A stretch of DNA of 64,000 bases from Pseudoalteromonas sp. EB27. GTDB lineage: Bacteria > Pseudomonadota > Gammaproteobacteria > Enterobacterales > Alteromonadaceae. Positions 49,595 through 58,944 of the stretch are shown here, piece after piece. The first letter of the stretch is position 1. Each line of letters begins with the position of its first letter. The stretch is from positions 62,001 to 126,000 of the forward strand of contig NZ_MTQD01000012.1 of assembly GCF_001974875.1 (NCBI RefSeq). The letters run 5' to 3'. The notes under the pieces were generated by a model. The model saw only the letters and a program-made list of their open reading frames with translations. It searched no databases and was not told the origin of the DNA. Position numbers and translations under genes: made by a program.

Positions 49595-49903
49595 ATGCGC
49601 TCAAACTACTTTTTAGTCGTGATACTCCTAGTGCTTGTACACAGCTTTATTAGCTGTGACGCGGCCGTGTATCATTTACAAGAAGAAGTCGATCACGTTA
49701 CCCATATTCATTCTCAAACAAGTTTAGAAGATGAAGACGCTCAATCACCTACTGAAATTCATGCCCATCAACATTGCCACTGTGGTTACTACAGTACGCT
49801 AAATCATCCAATAAGTCCTGAGCAAAGCCAAGCAACGCAGCCTGCTTGTTACAAAGGCTTAAATTATCCGCCAGATGTTCCGCCGCCTAATTCACTTAGC
49901 TAG
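49595..49903 (+). CDS. Small His-rich secreted protein heading a metal efflux operon (CzcI-like)
   Basis: A 102-residue protein with an N-terminal hydrophobic leader and a metal-binding mature part: HVTHIHSQ, EIHAHQHCHCGYY, ending in LNYPPDVPPPNSLS. It resembles the small periplasmic proteins (CzcI/CnrX-like or DUF2946-type) that precede czc operons. It is followed after 130 bases by czcC and is probably part of the metal response. Function is inferred from composition and place. Confidence 0.75.
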   Translation: MRSNYFLVVILLVLVHSFISCDAAVYHLQEEVDHVTHIHSQTSLEDEDAQSPTEIHAHQHCHCGYYSTLNHPISPEQSQATQPACYKGLNYPPDVPPPNSLS

Positions 49904-50035
49904 TTTAATTATTTTTTAGATAATTTCAGTGCATTTTATTGCCTGCGCTTATATGCGTTAAAGGTACTATTTTGCCTATTTAGGGTGCTTACGATTTGTA
50001 ACACACCCACTGTTTGTTAAAAACGGACACGCTAT

Positions 50036-51298
50036 ATGAATAAAAAACCAATAATGCTGGTGGCGCTACTGTGCGTATTGCCTGTATTTAGCGCATTTGC
50101 TAACAGCGAAAATCAAAACGTATTAACCCTTAAGCAAGCGCTTACAAATACTGAGCAGCAAAACTTACAGCTTAAACGCTACCCTTATCATCAAAAAATA
50201 TTAAGTGCGCTTAAAACCCAGGCTGCGCTTGCACCTAATCCAGAGGTGAGTTTTGAAGCTGAAAATTTTTTAGGGACCCACGGCTCCCATGCATTTTCGG
50301 GGGCGCAGTACACACTTGCACTGAGTCAATTAATAGAGCTTGGCGATAAACGGCAGAACCGCGTTAATTACGCGACTGCAAATATAAAAGCGCAAACAAT
50401 TGAGTATAAAAATACGCGCTTAGCGCTTTTTGCTACTACTACTGAGCGTTATTACCAAGTACTTAAGTTTCAGGCGTTAATAGCTTTAAATAGTGAGCGT
50501 AAAAGTACTGTTAAGCAGGCGCTTAAGGCAATAGAAAAACGCGCTGAAGCGGGCGCAGTTTCACAAGCTGATGTAACACGTATGCGCTACGCATTAAGCC
50601 AAGTAGATCTAAATACCGTAATGCTACAAAGTGAATTTGAGCGCTCGCGCTTAGCACTAAATGAGCTTTGGCAAAAGCAATTACTCAGTGATTATTATGC
50701 TGGGGATTTATCTACAGTTACAAAGCTTAAAAATGAGCAAGCATTACTTGATGCAGTAAATACAGCACCAGACTTTGCTTTGTTACAGCAGCAATATATG
50801 CAGCAAACGGCTAACTTATCGCTACAAAAATCAAACGGGGAAAGTGATTTAACACTTAGCGGCGGCGTGCGTTATAACCAACAAACAGATGCCAGCTCGT
50901 TTGTATTTTCGTTTTCTATGCCGCTACAACTGAGTAATTCTAACAGCGGTAATATTGAGGCGGCTCAAAGCCAGCTTGCACTGCTGAATGAGCAGCAAGG
51001 GCAGTTACGTATTCAACTTCGCCAGCAAATACGCACCTTGTACGCGTATTACCAAGGTAAAGCTGCGCAAGCACAGCTGTTGACACAGCAGGTAATTCCA
51101 CAAGCACAAACGCTTATAAAGCAAAGCTTAAAAAGCTATCAGCAAGGGCAAATTTCGGTACTGCAATTACTCGACGCTCAACAAGCTTTATTTGATTCTA
51201 AACGCGCACTTATCACCACTCATAGCGAGCTGTACCAAGTGCTACTTACCCTTGAGCGTTTAACTGGCCAACCTTTAATTGAGACTCATCAATCATGA
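50036..51298 (+). CDS. czcC: Heavy-metal efflux outer-membrane protein (CzcC-like)
   Basis: A 420-residue TolC-family channel with a signal peptide (MLVALLCVLPVFSAFA). The tandem coiled-coil plan is visible in LTLKQALTNTEQQNLQLKR and AYYQGKAAQAQLLTQQVIPQ. It overlaps czcB by four bases, indicating a single transcript with the metal pump. It forms the outer-membrane part of the Czc-type complex. Confidence 0.92.
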   Translation: MNKKPIMLVALLCVLPVFSAFANSENQNVLTLKQALTNTEQQNLQLKRYPYHQKILSALKTQAALAPNPEVSFEAENFLGTHGSHAFSGAQYTLALSQLIELGDKRQNRVNYATANIKAQTIEYKNTRLALFATTTERYYQVLKFQALIALNSERKSTVKQALKAIEKRAEAGAVSQADVTRMRYALSQVDLNTVMLQSEFERSRLALNELWQKQLLSDYYAGDLSTVTKLKNEQALLDAVNTAPDFALLQQQYMQQTANLSLQKSNGESDLTLSGGVRYNQQTDASSFVFSFSMPLQLSNSNSGNIEAAQSQLALLNEQQGQLRIQLRQQIRTLYAYYQGKAAQAQLLTQQVIPQAQTLIKQSLKSYQQGQISVLQLLDAQQALFDSKRALITTHSELYQVLLTLERLTGQPLIETHQS

Positions 51299-52542
51299 AT
51301 AAAACTCTTATCGCATTATTAATTACCCAGCTGTTTGCATTCCCGCTATTTAGTAGCACGGCTATGGCATCTGACGACAATCATGAAGAAAGTCACGAAG
51401 AAGGTCATAAAGATGAACACGCAGAAAAAGGTCCTCACGGCGGATTTTTACTAACCAATAACAAACTTGATTTAGAGCTTAAATTAACGCAATTTGCAGG
51501 TAATACGGAGCTGCGAATATATGGTTTTGATAATAATAAAGCCGTTGATATAAACCAGTTAAGCGTAACTATTAATGTGCAGCGTTTAAGTGAAAAACCA
51601 CAGCTTATTCGCTTTAAAGCAGAAGATGACTATTTAGTAAGTACCGTAAGTGTAAACGAGCCGCACTCATTTAAACTTGACGTTATGGCACGCTATAAAG
51701 GGGCTAAAATAAATTATCATTATGAGCAAGAAGAAGGGCGCACCACACTAAGCACCCAAGCAATTGAGCGCGCAGGTATTAAAACCCAACTTGCTCAGTC
51801 AGGCAGTGTTGAGCTGATGGATACTTTATTTGGTGTAATAGCACCAACCGCGCACGGCACTGTTGAAGTAATGGCGCCTTACACCGGTTTAGTTAACGAT
51901 ATATTTGTCAGCATTGGTCAAAACGTTAAAAAAGGTGACAAGCTTGCAAGCGTAACTAACCGCGAAACGCTGCAAAATTACATCATAAAAAGTCCCATAA
52001 CAGGTGTTATTACCGAGCAATATTTAAAGCGCGGTGAACTTGCAAATAGTGCGCTAATGCAAATAGTAAACTTAGAAACCGTATGGGTAGAGCTATCGGC
52101 ATTTCCTGAAAATATTGAAAAGTTAGCCATAGGGCAAAACGCTAAAGTGTACGACTTACACCATCATTTAAACGCGCAAGGCGAGGTGTTTTTTATCGCG
52201 CCAATGATGAGCGGCGGGCATATTGCGCGCGCTCGGGTTGAGCTTAAAAATCCAGACGGGCATTGGCGACCAGGCATGCACGTTAATAGCGATATTAGCA
52301 CTGCAAATATAAATGCGGCTGTACGCGTTAAAGCGACTGCTATTCAGGAATTTAACGGTAAATCTAGCGTGTTTATTAAAAGCGGTAATGTTTTTGAAGT
52401 ACGCGCTGTAAAGCTCGGTGCTAAAAATAGTGAATGGGTTGAAGTGTTAGAAGGACTTTCTGTTAATAGTGAGTACGTAACTGAGAACAGTTATGTAATA
52501 AAAGCAGATATTTTAAAAAGCGGCGCTAGCCACTCACACTAG
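51295..52542 (+). CDS. czcB: Heavy-metal efflux periplasmic adaptor (CzcB-like)
   Basis: A 415-residue adaptor with a signal peptide and a His/Glu-rich segment (DDNHEESHEEGHKDEH, about 27-42) right after it, which probably binds metal ions before transport. The lipoyl-like motif MAPYTGLVNDIFVSIGQNVK and IKSPITGVITEQYLKRGE are typical. It overlaps czcC by four bases and lies eight bases from czcA. Confidence 0.94.
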   Translation: MNKTLIALLITQLFAFPLFSSTAMASDDNHEESHEEGHKDEHAEKGPHGGFLLTNNKLDLELKLTQFAGNTELRIYGFDNNKAVDINQLSVTINVQRLSEKPQLIRFKAEDDYLVSTVSVNEPHSFKLDVMARYKGAKINYHYEQEEGRTTLSTQAIERAGIKTQLAQSGSVELMDTLFGVIAPTAHGTVEVMAPYTGLVNDIFVSIGQNVKKGDKLASVTNRETLQNYIIKSPITGVITEQYLKRGELANSALMQIVNLETVWVELSAFPENIEKLAIGQNAKVYDLHHHLNAQGEVFFIAPMMSGGHIARARVELKNPDGHWRPGMHVNSDISTANINAAVRVKATAIQEFNGKSSVFIKSGNVFEVRAVKLGAKNSEWVEVLEGLSVNSEYVTENSYVIKADILKSGASHSH

Positions 52543-52550
52543 GAGACAGC

Positions 52551-55500
52551 ATGATTAACTGGATAGTTTCTTTTGCGGTTAAACGCCGCATGATGGTGCT
52601 TGCACTAACGCTTTTATTTGCAGGATTTGGCGTATACAACACACAAAACTTAGCGGTTGACGCCGTACCCGATATTACTAACGTGCAAGTGCAAATAAAT
52701 ACCAAAGCGCCTGGTTTTACCCCGCTTGAGAGCGAGCAACGCATTACCTATTTAATCGAAACTGCGATGGCGGGCATACCAAAGCTTGATTATACTCGTT
52801 CGATTTCGCGTTATGGGCTCTCGCAAGTAACCGTTATTTTTAACGAAGGCACCGATATTTACTGGGCGCGCCAGCAAATTAGTGAGCGCATTCAAAGTAT
52901 TCGCTCAGACTTACCTGCCAATATTGAGCCAAACTTAGGGCCAATTGCCAGTGGCCTAGGGGAGATTTTTACTTACTCGGTGCATGCAAATAAAGACGCA
53001 TTAAAAGGCGATGGAACCCCATTTAGTGCAGAAGACTTACGTACTTTGCAAGATTGGGTTATTCGCCCGCAGCTTTTAAAAGTGAAAGGCGTTACCGAAA
53101 TAAACAGCCAAGGTGGCTTTGAGCGCCAGTACCAAGTAGCGCCAATGCCCGAAAAACTACTCGCTTACAAGCTCACGCTAAGCGATGTTATTACTGCTCT
53201 TAAATTAAATAACAGTAATCAAGGTGCCGGATTTATAGAGCGCTTTGATGGGCAATATTTAGTGCGCTCACCAGGGCAATTAAAAAGCATTGATGATATA
53301 GCCAACACGGTTGTTGCTAAGCGAGATGATGCACCCGTTCGCATAAAGGATGTGGCTAACGTGCGTTTAGGAAAAGAGCTCAGAACAGGCGCAGCCACTT
53401 ATAACGGTGAAGAAACCGTACTCGGTACTGCCATGATGCTAATTGGCGAAAACAGCCGCGTAGTTGCAAAAGCCATGGCAGATAAACTCAAAGACGTACA
53501 GCTAAGCTTGCCTGAAGGTGTTGTGGTTGAGGCTGTTTATGACCGTACAGTCCTTGTTGATAAAACCATAGAAACTGTAAAAACTAATCTGTTCGAAGGT
53601 GCTGTATTAGTGGTTGTTATTTTACTGCTACTACTGGGTAACGTAACTGGCGCATTGATTACGGCAATGGTTATTCCGCTTAGTATGTTATTTGCCATTA
53701 CAGGCATGGTGGGTAATCGGGTATCGGGTAATTTAATGAGTCTAGGCGCAATCGACTTTGGTTTAATTGTTGATGGCGCTGTTATTGTGGTTGAAAACTG
53801 CCTGCGTCAACTCGGTATGGCTCAGCATAAACATGGCAGGTTGCTTACATTAAACGAGCGTTTAAATGTGGTAACCGCCGCCACTAAAGAAGTGTTCAGC
53901 CCTGCAGTATTTGGCATTTTAATTATTATGCTGGTGTATTTACCGTTATTTGCACTGAGCGGGGTTGAGGGCAAAATGTTTCAGCCAATGGCATTTACCG
54001 TTGTAGCCGCACTAGTTGGCGCACTTATTTTTGCCGTTACCTTTGTACCTGCCGCTATTGCGGTATTCGTACGTGGCAAGGTGAGTGAAAGCGAAAATGC
54101 AGTTATGCGTGGTATTAAAAAAGGCTATAAACCGCTACTTGGTCTATCGCTTAAGTTACCGTGGGTGATGGTATGTATTGCGGGTATTTTAGTGATTGCA
54201 CTTGGCTTTAAAGTTAAAAATATGGGCGCTGAGTTTTTACCGCAGCTAGATGAAGGCGATATAGCCATGCATGCACTGCGTATTACCGGTACCGGTATTG
54301 AGCAATCGGTAAAAATGCAAAAAGAGCTAGAGCAAGCCATTTTAGCCATACCTGAAGTTGAAAAAGTATTTTCAAAAATTGGTACGCCCGATGTAGCAAA
54401 CGATCCGATGCCACCTAACGTTGCCGACACTTTTTTAATGTTAAAACCGCGCGATCAATGGCCAAATCCTACTTTATCTAAAGAAGAACTCGTTAAGCAA
54501 ATTCGCCATTTAGTAAATGAAGTGCCAGGTAATAACTATGAATTTACGCAGCCGATAGAAATGCGCTTTAACGAGTTAATAGCTGGTGTGCGCGCCGATG
54601 TTGCAGTGCGTATTTATGGCGATGACTTATCAACATTAAAACAGTACGGCGAAAAAGCCACAGCCTTGGTGCAAAACATAACCGGTGCAACCGATGTACG
54701 CCTTGAACAAATGGAAGGTTTGCCAACGCTTTCGGTTACTCCGCTTCGCGATCATATGGCGCTACTAGGTTTAACCGTAACCGATATACAGCAAAGTGTG
54801 AGCGCTGCGGTAGGCGGTGTGCAAACAGGGCTTATTTTTGAGGGCGATAAACGCTTTTCGTTATTAGTGCGTTTGGATGAACGTTGGTCGAGCGATATAA
54901 CACAGCTTGCGCGTTTGCCGGTGGCAGTGCCAAAAAGTGCTAACCCAGACCTTGCATTTGTACCGCTTGGCGAAGTGGCGACAATCAGCATTGAAAAAGG
55001 GCCTAATCAAATAAACCGTGAAAGCGGCAAACGTAACGTAGTGGTAACTGCAAATGTAGAGGGGCGCGATTTAGCAAGCTTTGTAAGTGATGCGCAGGCG
55101 GCTTTAAATTCAGATCTTAATTTACCAAGTGGTTATTGGATTGAATACGGCGGCACGTTTGAGCAATTAGAATCAGCAAGTAAGCGTTTATCGCTGGTGG
55201 TGCCGGTTACTTTATTACTTATATTTGGCTTATTGTACAGCGCCTTTGGATCGCTGCGTGATTCGTTAATTATATTTAGCGGCGTACCACTTGCGCTTAC
55301 CGGTGGCGTGCTTGCGTTATTGCTACGCGATATGCCGCTATCAATATCGGCAGGCGTTGGCTTTATCGCGCTAAGTGGCGTAGCCGTATTAAACGGTGTG
55401 GTTATGCTGTCGTTTATTAAACAATTAAGAGCCGATGGGCTTAGTTTAATTGATGCGATACAAACCGGTGCACTTTCGCGCTTGCGTCCAGTATTAATGA

Positions 55501-55697
55501 CCGCTTTAGTGGCAAGCTTAGGGTTTGTCCCTATGGCGCTAAATACAGGTACTGGCGCTGAGCTACAAAGACCACTGGCAACCGTGGTAGTTGGCGGTAT
55601 TATTTCATCAACTCTACTTACGCTATTAATATTGCCTGCACTTTATAAATTAGTGCATGCGAAGTTTAATAAGCAAAAAGAGGCTGAATTAGCTTAA
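52551..55697 (+). CDS. czcA: Heavy-metal efflux RND permease (CzcA/CusA family)
   Basis: A 1048-residue RND pump of the heavy-metal (HME) class. The HME signature GAIDFGLIVDGAVIVVEN is at about residues 399-416, with D402 and D407 in the proton relay. It is divalent type (Czc) or Cu/Ag type (Cus); the DFG motif with the His-rich CzcI and CzcB partners favours zinc, cobalt or cadmium. AGGAG lies six bases upstream of the ATG. The operon ends at a perfect palindromic terminator. Confidence 0.95.
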   Translation: MINWIVSFAVKRRMMVLALTLLFAGFGVYNTQNLAVDAVPDITNVQVQINTKAPGFTPLESEQRITYLIETAMAGIPKLDYTRSISRYGLSQVTVIFNEGTDIYWARQQISERIQSIRSDLPANIEPNLGPIASGLGEIFTYSVHANKDALKGDGTPFSAEDLRTLQDWVIRPQLLKVKGVTEINSQGGFERQYQVAPMPEKLLAYKLTLSDVITALKLNNSNQGAGFIERFDGQYLVRSPGQLKSIDDIANTVVAKRDDAPVRIKDVANVRLGKELRTGAATYNGEETVLGTAMMLIGENSRVVAKAMADKLKDVQLSLPEGVVVEAVYDRTVLVDKTIETVKTNLFEGAVLVVVILLLLLGNVTGALITAMVIPLSMLFAITGMVGNRVSGNLMSLGAIDFGLIVDGAVIVVENCLRQLGMAQHKHGRLLTLNERLNVVTAATKEVFSPAVFGILIIMLVYLPLFALSGVEGKMFQPMAFTVVAALVGALIFAVTFVPAAIAVFVRGKVSESENAVMRGIKKGYKPLLGLSLKLPWVMVCIAGILVIALGFKVKNMGAEFLPQLDEGDIAMHALRITGTGIEQSVKMQKELEQAILAIPEVEKVFSKIGTPDVANDPMPPNVADTFLMLKPRDQWPNPTLSKEELVKQIRHLVNEVPGNNYEFTQPIEMRFNELIAGVRADVAVRIYGDDLSTLKQYGEKATALVQNITGATDVRLEQMEGLPTLSVTPLRDHMALLGLTVTDIQQSVSAAVGGVQTGLIFEGDKRFSLLVRLDERWSSDITQLARLPVAVPKSANPDLAFVPLGEVATISIEKGPNQINRESGKRNVVVTANVEGRDLASFVSDAQAALNSDLNLPSGYWIEYGGTFEQLESASKRLSLVVPVTLLLIFGLLYSAFGSLRDSLIIFSGVPLALTGGVLALLLRDMPLSISAGVGFIALSGVAVLNGVVMLSFIKQLRADGLSLIDAIQTGALSRLRPVLMTALVASLGFVPMALNTGTGAELQRPLATVVVGGIISSTLLTLLILPALYKLVHAKFNKQKEAELA

Positions 55698-55722
55698 GTA
55701 TTAGCTATTAATAGTGTAATCA

Positions 55723-55752
55723 AAAAAGCAGCTATAATTATAGCTGCTTTTT
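55723..55752. terminator. Bidirectional terminator after the metal efflux operon
   Basis: AAAAAGCAGCTATAA followed directly by its exact inverse. It separates czcA from the convergent DUF3754 gene. Confidence 0.95.
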
Positions 55753-55783
55753 ATTTGGGTAATTATTTAGCAAAAATACTACA

Positions 55784-57034
55784 TTAATTATACTGAAACA
55801 GATTATCCCAACGTTCATCTAAAATAGCTTTTGCATGGTCTAAACTTAGCGCGCTATACACTTCATTACCTTCTATTTCGTTACTACACGTTACTAAACG
55901 CATGCGAACGAGCTTTTCAAGTGCGTCGCTAATTTCAAAATCAAGATCGCACTGGTATTTGCTTTTAAACCAATGCTCTATTTGTTCATCAAGCGTTTGT
56001 GCGGTTAAGCCGCTTTCTGATTTTAATAAAAAGGTATACGCAAGCAGGGCTTCTTTTATGTCTTCTTCTTCGGCGGCGTCTATAAGGGTATGAAATACGC
56101 CAGCGTTGTTATCGAGGTTTTTAAAATAGAGGTTGTCACTAAGGGCTTTCATAAATTTTATTTTACGGTTTTTAAATTTACTCCATTCTTTAAAAATAAA
56201 GCTGCCAAATACTCCCATGCCAATAGCAAAGGTAATAAAATGTTGTTGGGTCATTTCTACAGCTTCACTTCTAAAACCACCCCAAAAAGCAAACAGAGCA
56301 AGCAATAATACGATTGATGCGCCAAGTTTAGTTATAAGTACCACTGCACCGCCAACTAAAGCCGATGAGCCAATAATTGCTTTATCGATAGGGCGCATGC
56401 GTACTTCACTATTAGGAAATAGCATTTCGAGATCGGCCTTTGGTACATTTTGAAACAGCTTTACTATGGTTGAACTTGGCTCAAATCCCATTGGTGTTTT
56501 ATTTTTAGCTTTAAAATAAGCGCTATCTTTAAAGCGAATAAACACAGCAACACGGTCGTAATTAGTAAAGTGCAGCGGCTTTTTACGAAGGCCCCAAAAG
56601 CTGGTAATCGTTTCAGTGAGTTGCGACTCGCCACGGCGATAAAATACGACTTCTTCAAAGTCGTCAAATTCAACTTCAAGGCGCACCTTAAATAGCGACT
56701 CTTCATTTAATGCATCTTGTAAGTCTTCATTGGTGATCACTTCAAAATTAGCGGCATTAAGCACCTTGGCAAAATCTTTAGCAAACTCACGTTGGCACTG
56801 CGCTTTTTGATCAGCCGATACTGGCGCTAACGATCGCGTGTCACTGTTAGGATCAAAAGGGGCGTAGTTGTTTTTAAGTGATTCAAGTGTTGCGTGGTAA
56901 TCGTAATGAATAAGGCTTGCTAGTAAATCGCAAAATTGTTTAAACGATGTTTGTTGTGTGTTGTTATTGAGCTCTAGGCTACACATATCAACAATATCTT
57001 GCTTTCTAAAGGGAATAAAACGCGCACTTTGCAT
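55784..57034 (-). CDS. DUF3754 (TMEM143-like) membrane protein
   Basis: A 416-residue protein with a soluble N-terminal part (RFIPFRKQDIVDMC start, FYRRGESQLTETI) and two membrane segments near residues 223-245 and 264-283 (ALVGGAVVLITKLGASIVLLL, FITFAIGMGVFGSFIF). The conserved RKIKFMKALSDNLYFKNLDNN region, then a helical C-terminus, match the DUF3754 / TMEM143 family. Its function is unknown in bacteria; the human homologue is mitochondrial. It is a single gene, convergent with czcA. Confidence 0.85.
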   Translation of the reverse strand: MQSARFIPFRKQDIVDMCSLELNNNTQQTSFKQFCDLLASLIHYDYHATLESLKNNYAPFDPNSDTRSLAPVSADQKAQCQREFAKDFAKVLNAANFEVITNEDLQDALNEESLFKVRLEVEFDDFEEVVFYRRGESQLTETITSFWGLRKKPLHFTNYDRVAVFIRFKDSAYFKAKNKTPMGFEPSSTIVKLFQNVPKADLEMLFPNSEVRMRPIDKAIIGSSALVGGAVVLITKLGASIVLLLALFAFWGGFRSEAVEMTQQHFITFAIGMGVFGSFIFKEWSKFKNRKIKFMKALSDNLYFKNLDNNAGVFHTLIDAAEEEDIKEALLAYTFLLKSESGLTAQTLDEQIEHWFKSKYQCDLDFEISDALEKLVRMRLVTCSNEIEGNEVYSALSLDHAKAILDERWDNLFQYN

Positions 57035-57223
57035 AAATTAATAACTACTGTGATAGGGAATCTAACTACATGGGCAGATAATAAAATATTATTATAAACA
57101 TTGCTAATTTGTTAATAGTAAATAAGTTACGCAAGTAATAGTGAAATTTTCAGGCTGTATTAACCTAATTATGTGATGATTAAAGCATATATAAATTTAC
57201 TATCGCCTTTAAAAGGATTGAAC

Positions 57224-57808
57224 ATGGCCATTCAAAAAAAACTTAAACAAAAAACACGTAAATTTATTGACTCTAAACACATGCTAACTGGTATTACAGT
57301 GGCGTCGTTTTTAGAGTCAACCATAGTGCCTATTCCACTTGAGGCTGTATTAGTGCCGTTAATGCAGGCTCGTCGTGAAAAACTATGGCTTATCGCGTTA
57401 ATGGCGACTTTAGGTTGCATAGTGGGTGCATTGTTTGGCTATGCGTTAGGTTATTATTTATTTGATGCGGTTGGCGATTGGATTATTAATACGTTTTCGA
57501 GCCCTGAGCAATTTGAAAACGTTAAACAACAAATGCAAGATCAAGGTTTTTGGTTTGTAATAACACTGGGCATAGTGCCTATTCCGTTTCAAATAGCGAT
57601 GCTTGCAGCAGGCGCGACTAAGTACTCTATTTGGCTATTTTTATTGGCTTCGGGTATCGCGCGTTCTATTCGTTACTTTGGTCTGGCTATTATTGTTTAT
57701 TATGCAGGTAATGAAGCTGAGCGAATCATTAGTAAACATAAAACTAAAGCGATGATTGGTATTACTATTTTAGTGTTGGGGTTATGGGGGTTAAGCACCT
57801 TAATTTAA
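57224..57808 (+). CDS. VTT/YqaA-family inner-membrane protein
   Basis: A 194-residue protein from the ATG at 57224, which has AAGGA six bases upstream; the in-frame ATG at 57173 has none. The VTT (SNARE-associated/DedA) pattern is visible: ESTIVPIPLEAVLVPLM (about 29-45), GCIVGALFGYALGYYLF, and LGIVPIPFQIAMLAAGA. DedA relatives flip polyprenyl phosphates or phospholipids; YqaA-like members are uncharacterised. It is a single gene upstream of a broken diguanylate cyclase. Confidence 0.88.
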   Translation: MAIQKKLKQKTRKFIDSKHMLTGITVASFLESTIVPIPLEAVLVPLMQARREKLWLIALMATLGCIVGALFGYALGYYLFDAVGDWIINTFSSPEQFENVKQQMQDQGFWFVITLGIVPIPFQIAMLAAGATKYSIWLFLLASGIARSIRYFGLAIIVYYAGNEAERIISKHKTKAMIGITILVLGLWGLSTLI

Positions 57809-57874
57809 GGTCTGATTTATATGGTGTGTTATAGTTTTTAACGATTAATTAAAACGTAAATATAAGAATTCCTT

Positions 57875-58780
57875 ATGATTAAATTTGAAACCGTAAGTTT
57901 AAAGTTAACTCGCTTTGTGTACATTACGCGGTTAAATAAGCTGCTTATGCTTGCGTTACTTTCTTTTATTGTGGTTTTTACTATTTATAACTTAGTGGCT
58001 TTTTCGCACTTAGATATTAAAAATAGCATGTATGGATTTACGAGCGACCTAATAAACTTAATTGTTATTGTTACCGTATTTTGGGTTGTTCAGTGTTCTA
58101 AGTTGGCAAAAAAAGCGTATGTATATGTCACGATTGGCTTGCTGCTATGGATAGTGGGTATGACAACTGATTTACTCAATGAGGTAGTTGTACAGCCAGG
58201 GTGAATTGATATTTATTTAAACGATTTATGTAAAACGCTGGGTATGGTGATCACTGCCTATGGGTTATTTAAAACAATGTTATTTATGTAAAAGATGCAC
58301 AACAGATTAGCGCAAGAATTTGTTATTGACGAATTAACAAAGGTATATAACAGACGTTGCTTTTATCAAAATGTTAAAAATGCAGTTACTAATCCGTACA
58401 CTATTTTAATTATTGATATTGACCACTTTAAATCCATAAATGACAATTTTGGCCATGATATGGGAGATCAAGTACTCAAAGAGTTTGCAGGGAAAGTAAA
58501 TGCTCTATTTGAAAGCGAAAATATCTTTGCTCGTATAGGCGGAGAAGAGTTTGCGGGTTATTTTCCATCAAGTAACATTGATGATGTCGCTAAATTTTCT
58601 CAGGCTGTTTTAGAGCTTGTTCATACTATTAAGGTTAAGGATGATCGCTTTTTAACTGTGAGTATAGGTATTGCTAAGCGGATTAGCGACGAAGCACTTG
58701 ATAGTGTAATGAAACGCGCTGACCAAGCTTTATATTTAGCTAAAAAAAATGGTCGAGATCATTTTGAAGTTGCCCCGTAA
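57875..58780 (+). pseudogene. Membrane diguanylate cyclase interrupted by two in-frame stops
   Basis: One continuous frame from ATG 57875 to the stop at 58778-58780 would encode about 300 residues: three or four membrane segments (LLMLALLSFIVVFTIYNLV, INLIVIVTVFWVVQ, GLLLWIVGMT) followed by a GGDEF domain. TGA at 58202-58204 and TAA at 58289-58291 interrupt it. The segment between them (IDIYLNDLCKTLGMVITAYG) continues the expected helix, so no frameshift is involved. Each stop is one change from a sense codon (TGG or CGA, and TAT, TAC, CAA or AAA). The catalytic GGEEF motif downstream is intact and could still be made from an internal ATG at 58295. Confidence 0.85.
58295..58780 (+). CDS. GGDEF domain fragment, possibly still translated
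   Basis: A 161-residue open frame beginning MHNRLAQEFVIDEL after the second stop. It contains a complete GGDEF domain: DELTKVYNRRCFYQ, LIIDIDHFKSINDNFGHDMGD (metal Asp and substrate site), RIGGEEFAGYF (catalytic loop) and ADQALYLAKKNGRDHF. If translated it would be a soluble diguanylate cyclase without its membrane sensor. The ATG lacks a strong ribosome site, so it may be silent or translated by reinitiation. Confidence 0.5.
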   Translation: MHNRLAQEFVIDELTKVYNRRCFYQNVKNAVTNPYTILIIDIDHFKSINDNFGHDMGDQVLKEFAGKVNALFESENIFARIGGEEFAGYFPSSNIDDVAKFSQAVLELVHTIKVKDDRFLTVSIGIAKRISDEALDSVMKRADQALYLAKKNGRDHFEVAP

Positions 58781-58944
58781 GCGTTTTTAATTATATTAAA
58801 ACACGTCCTTATTGTTTGCACATTTACTACACTTTTTAACGTTTTCGTAAGTAAGTGTCAGTGAGGGTAATGCTTTGTAAATCATGAAATTAAAATAGAA
58901 TGTTTGGGTCATAATGGAGATATTAATAATAAGGAATAACCTTA

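Noticed and set aside
58202..58204. TGA as a possible selenocysteine or readthrough codon
   Set aside because: A second in-frame stop (TAA) follows 85 bases later and no selenocysteine insertion hairpin was recognised, so recoding does not explain the gene.
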